DNA from: Blastomyces gilchristii SLH14081 | Lineage: Eukaryota; Ascomycota; Eurotiomycetes; Onygenales; Ajellomycetaceae | Assembly: GCF_000003855.2 (NCBI RefSeq) | Contig: NW_003101681.1 | Coordinates: 3,675,344-3,739,343, forward strand | Reading direction: 5' to 3' | Length of the DNA: 64,000 bases | Part shown: in pieces, positions 62,301 to 64,000 of the stretch | Layout of the letters: each line of letters starts with the position of its first letter | Position numbering within the stretch: the first letter of the stretch is position 1 | The notes under the pieces: model-generated | What the model saw: the letters and a program-made list of their open reading frames with translations, nothing else | The model's database searches: none | What the model was told of the DNA's origin: nothing | Program-made: the position numbers and the translations under genes

Positions 62301-62890
62301 GAATCTTCTAGAGATTATACAGTTCACACTGAACCTCTGCAGTCTGATTCAAATCACTGATAATATAGTAACAAAGCACTGAGATATCTATGACTGAGCA
62401 GAGGCCTTCATGATGATTGTGAAACAAGATCAAGAAGATTAAATCAACATCTGATGAGATCTCACAGAGCAGTATAAGATAGAAGACCTTATATAATTGA
62501 ATCTCAAGAACATATGAATCACATGTTCATCTTGTACACTAGATTATCATCACATCAGATATAAAGTGATAGAAGTTCTAGATAGTCATAACTACTGTCT
62601 TGATATATTATCAGAAATTCATGATGTCTTTCACACAAGCTTGCTTCACTGTGCTGTCACTGACCTGTTCTCTTCTCAACTGACTTTCAACTGACAGTCA
62701 CCAGGCATCATAGAAGAAGATAATGAGCTTGAGTAAGAGATTGAGAATATTCTTGATAAGAGACTCTGTGACTGCAGTCAATAATATCTTGTGAAATGAG
62801 TCAGCTATAATCAACTGATCTGAACTCTGAGTTCTGTGTTATCTGAAACAGTGACTCTTGACTGATGAGAACTGCTTCTGAAAGAGAGAG
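59305..62890 (+). pseudogene. pol of B5, main part
   Basis: It resumes after A3 in the protease region (D-S-D). RT has YLDN near 60424, then RNase H ([18 protein letters not shown]) and integrase. The tail is KYKVIEVLDSHNY-like and a chromodomain remnant lies at about 62740-62870. The changes seen are mainly transitions. Confidence 0.85.
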
Positions 62891-62895
62891 ACTAA

Positions 62896-63208
62896 TGTGA
62901 TGAGCTGCATCTAATCAATTATATAGACTATTCTGTTACACTTCACAGATTTCAACTGCTTCATTCTCAAATACATACACTCTGATTCTCAGTCATTCTT
63001 GATTGCTGATCCTCGGCTGCTATGAATATATATGCTCTGATTCTCAGTCATTCTTGATCACCGATTCTCGGCCACCACATACATGTATAAATATTCACTT
63101 TGATCACTGATTCTCACACTTTCTCTTTCCTTTCCTTCTCTAACATTTTTCTCTTTGTTATATAAGACCTATATATTATACCGATCTATTCGGCATAGGC
63201 CCCTTACA
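62896..63208 (+). repeat. 3' LTR of B5
   Basis: 313 bp, equal to its 5' partner, ending CCCCTTACA against the ctgat duplication. Confidence 0.9.
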
Positions 63209-64000
63209 CTGATATTCTATAAAAAGTCTTCAAAGTGAAAGAGATGTTCATATTAGATGACTCTCTGAAATCTGTGTGAATATCAAGAGAAAGCAGGCTT
63301 CTGACTGAGATGTGAGTGAGGATAAAGTGAATACTCACCTCAATATCTTGAGACCTGAAATGTTAATGTATAAAGAACACTTGAGTAAGAATCAAAATAT
63401 AGCTGCAAAAGTATTAGCAGACACAGAAGTGTCTACACAATATATTAGTAATTATATAATTCAAAAACTGCAAGAGATCTGCTGAGTAGAGAATTCTTAA
63501 TGCATAAGATTATCTGATAATCAATATTTAATATCATCTGCAAGAGTAAGAGTTTCCTTGCACTTCAGAGAATGATCTTGCTATTTTTGAGTGTGAGAGC
63601 TGCAGAACATGAAATACAATCTTATTCTCAGACTTAATTGATTTCAAAGGTTCAATCTGCAGATTCAATGACATATATATTATATGTAATTGACTGATAA
63701 GAAGAAAACAGTTCATACAATTCTACTAACTAATATGAGAAGAACATTTCACACCTCTGATATAGAAGGATTAAATCTGCTTATACATTAACAAGCAAAG
63801 AGAATGATTTGTAAGACCTCATCTGAAAGTATTCTGTATGTTATATGAGACTCAGAAGTGGAGAAAACCAAGATAAAGAATATGCAGAAGGATAAGCATA
63901 TGAAGAAGTTTCTGAAGAAGTATGAAAGAGTCTTTCAAACAGATCTTTCACTGAAATTGCTGCTGAAATTAGGATTCATACATGAGATTGACATGAGGGA
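63209..64000 (+). pseudogene. pol start of A4 (protease, entry into RT)
   Basis: It continues A4 after B5. The protease active-site region reads VLADTEVSTQYIS (D-T-E at 63420-63428), followed by the flap and linker, then a segment (KKYERVFQTDL) leading into RT at the window end. It matches A3 57250-56500 in reverse. Confidence 0.78.

Larger units (their letters stand above)
49111..63208 (+). mobile_element. Family B gypsy copy B5, split by A3
   Basis: LTRs of 313 bp each (49111-49423, 62896-63208) and a 5-bp duplication ctgat at 49106-49110 and 63209-63213. gag runs from 49741. pol starts at 50925, is interrupted after 23 bp by A3, and resumes at 59305. The net length is about 5.74 kb. Confidence 0.93.
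40099..64000 (+). mobile_element. Family C gypsy chromovirus copy C2 (runs past the window end)
   Basis: The 5' LTR is at 40099-40356. gag-pol is in a single frame (40419 to about 45404), ORF3 is at 45487-47045, and 54 bp of the 3' LTR (47178-47231) precede the A4 insertion. The remainder of its 3' LTR is expected beyond 64000. C2 coding sequence is free of other insertions and serves as the reference for C1. Confidence 0.9.
47232..64000 (+). mobile_element. Family A gypsy copy A4, split by B5 (runs past the window end)
   Basis: The 5' LTR is at 47232-47397, leader to about 47850, gag to 49110, then B5 (49111-63208). A4 resumes at 63209 with the protease and start of RT. It inserted into the C2 3' LTR. 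Confidence 0.9.

Noticed and set aside
1..64000. Presence of a host gene cluster or a defence system
   Set aside because: No frame outside the mobile elements shows a recognisable host protein; all recognisable coding sequence belongs to retroelements.

Overview
This 64 kb window is a graveyard of nested retrotransposons. I found no intact host gene. Gag-pol architectures of Ty3/gypsy type (two families with chromodomains), a Tad-like LINE with an RNase H domain, tRNA-derived SINEs, spliceosomal introns of about 54 bp with CTRAY-like branch sites, and massive C-to-T / G-to-A decay of every repeat all point to a filamentous ascomycete (Pezizomycotina) with a RIP-like defence. The species cannot be named from this sequence.

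Four gypsy families are present. Family A (about 8.35 kb, LTR about 184 bp, no chromodomain seen) has copies A1-A4. Family B (about 5.7 kb, LTR 286-361 bp with a tandem repeat, chromodomain) has B1, B2, B3 and B5 (no copy is numbered B4). Family C (LTR about 258 bp, chromodomain plus an extra sense ORF) has C1 and C2. Family E is a single RT fragment. Other elements are LINE pieces L1 and L3, a composite tRNA-Leu-headed retroelement (S1 and a related module in L3), a well-preserved 376-bp SINE (S3), and four copies of a 506-bp non-autonomous hAT-like element, each with an 8-bp target duplication.

Layout. Left stack (1-22137): C1 contains L1, which contains A2, which contains A1; C1 also carries B1 and one MITE. 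Middle: 22138-23392 is unclassified DNA holding a MITE. It is followed by B2 (23393 to about 37317), which carries S1 in its 5' LTR, then S3, a MITE, and B3, which itself carries a MITE. L3 truncates the B2 3' LTR. Right stack (39751 to the end): fragment E, then C2, which contains A4, which contains B5, which contains A3. Insertion order can be read from target-site duplications: acaca for B1, catta for B3, ctgat for B5, ctac for A3.

Two gene-level observations stand out. First, family A carries a four-exon gene between pol and the 3' LTR, encoded antisense to gag-pol. Exon lengths are 61/591/402/377 nt in A1 and A3, and the visible exons agree in A2. It encodes a Cys-rich segment resembling fungal DUF3716. 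Second, family C carries an extra sense ORF of about 500 codons after its chromodomain, with a Cys cluster and an internal tandem repeat.

Decay is mostly point transitions, and reading frames are often preserved across kilobases. The two LTRs of A3 differ at 14 positions, all of them in 11 inferred ancestral CpGs, so the mutator strongly favours CpG here. All coordinates are hand-read; domain limits are approximate.
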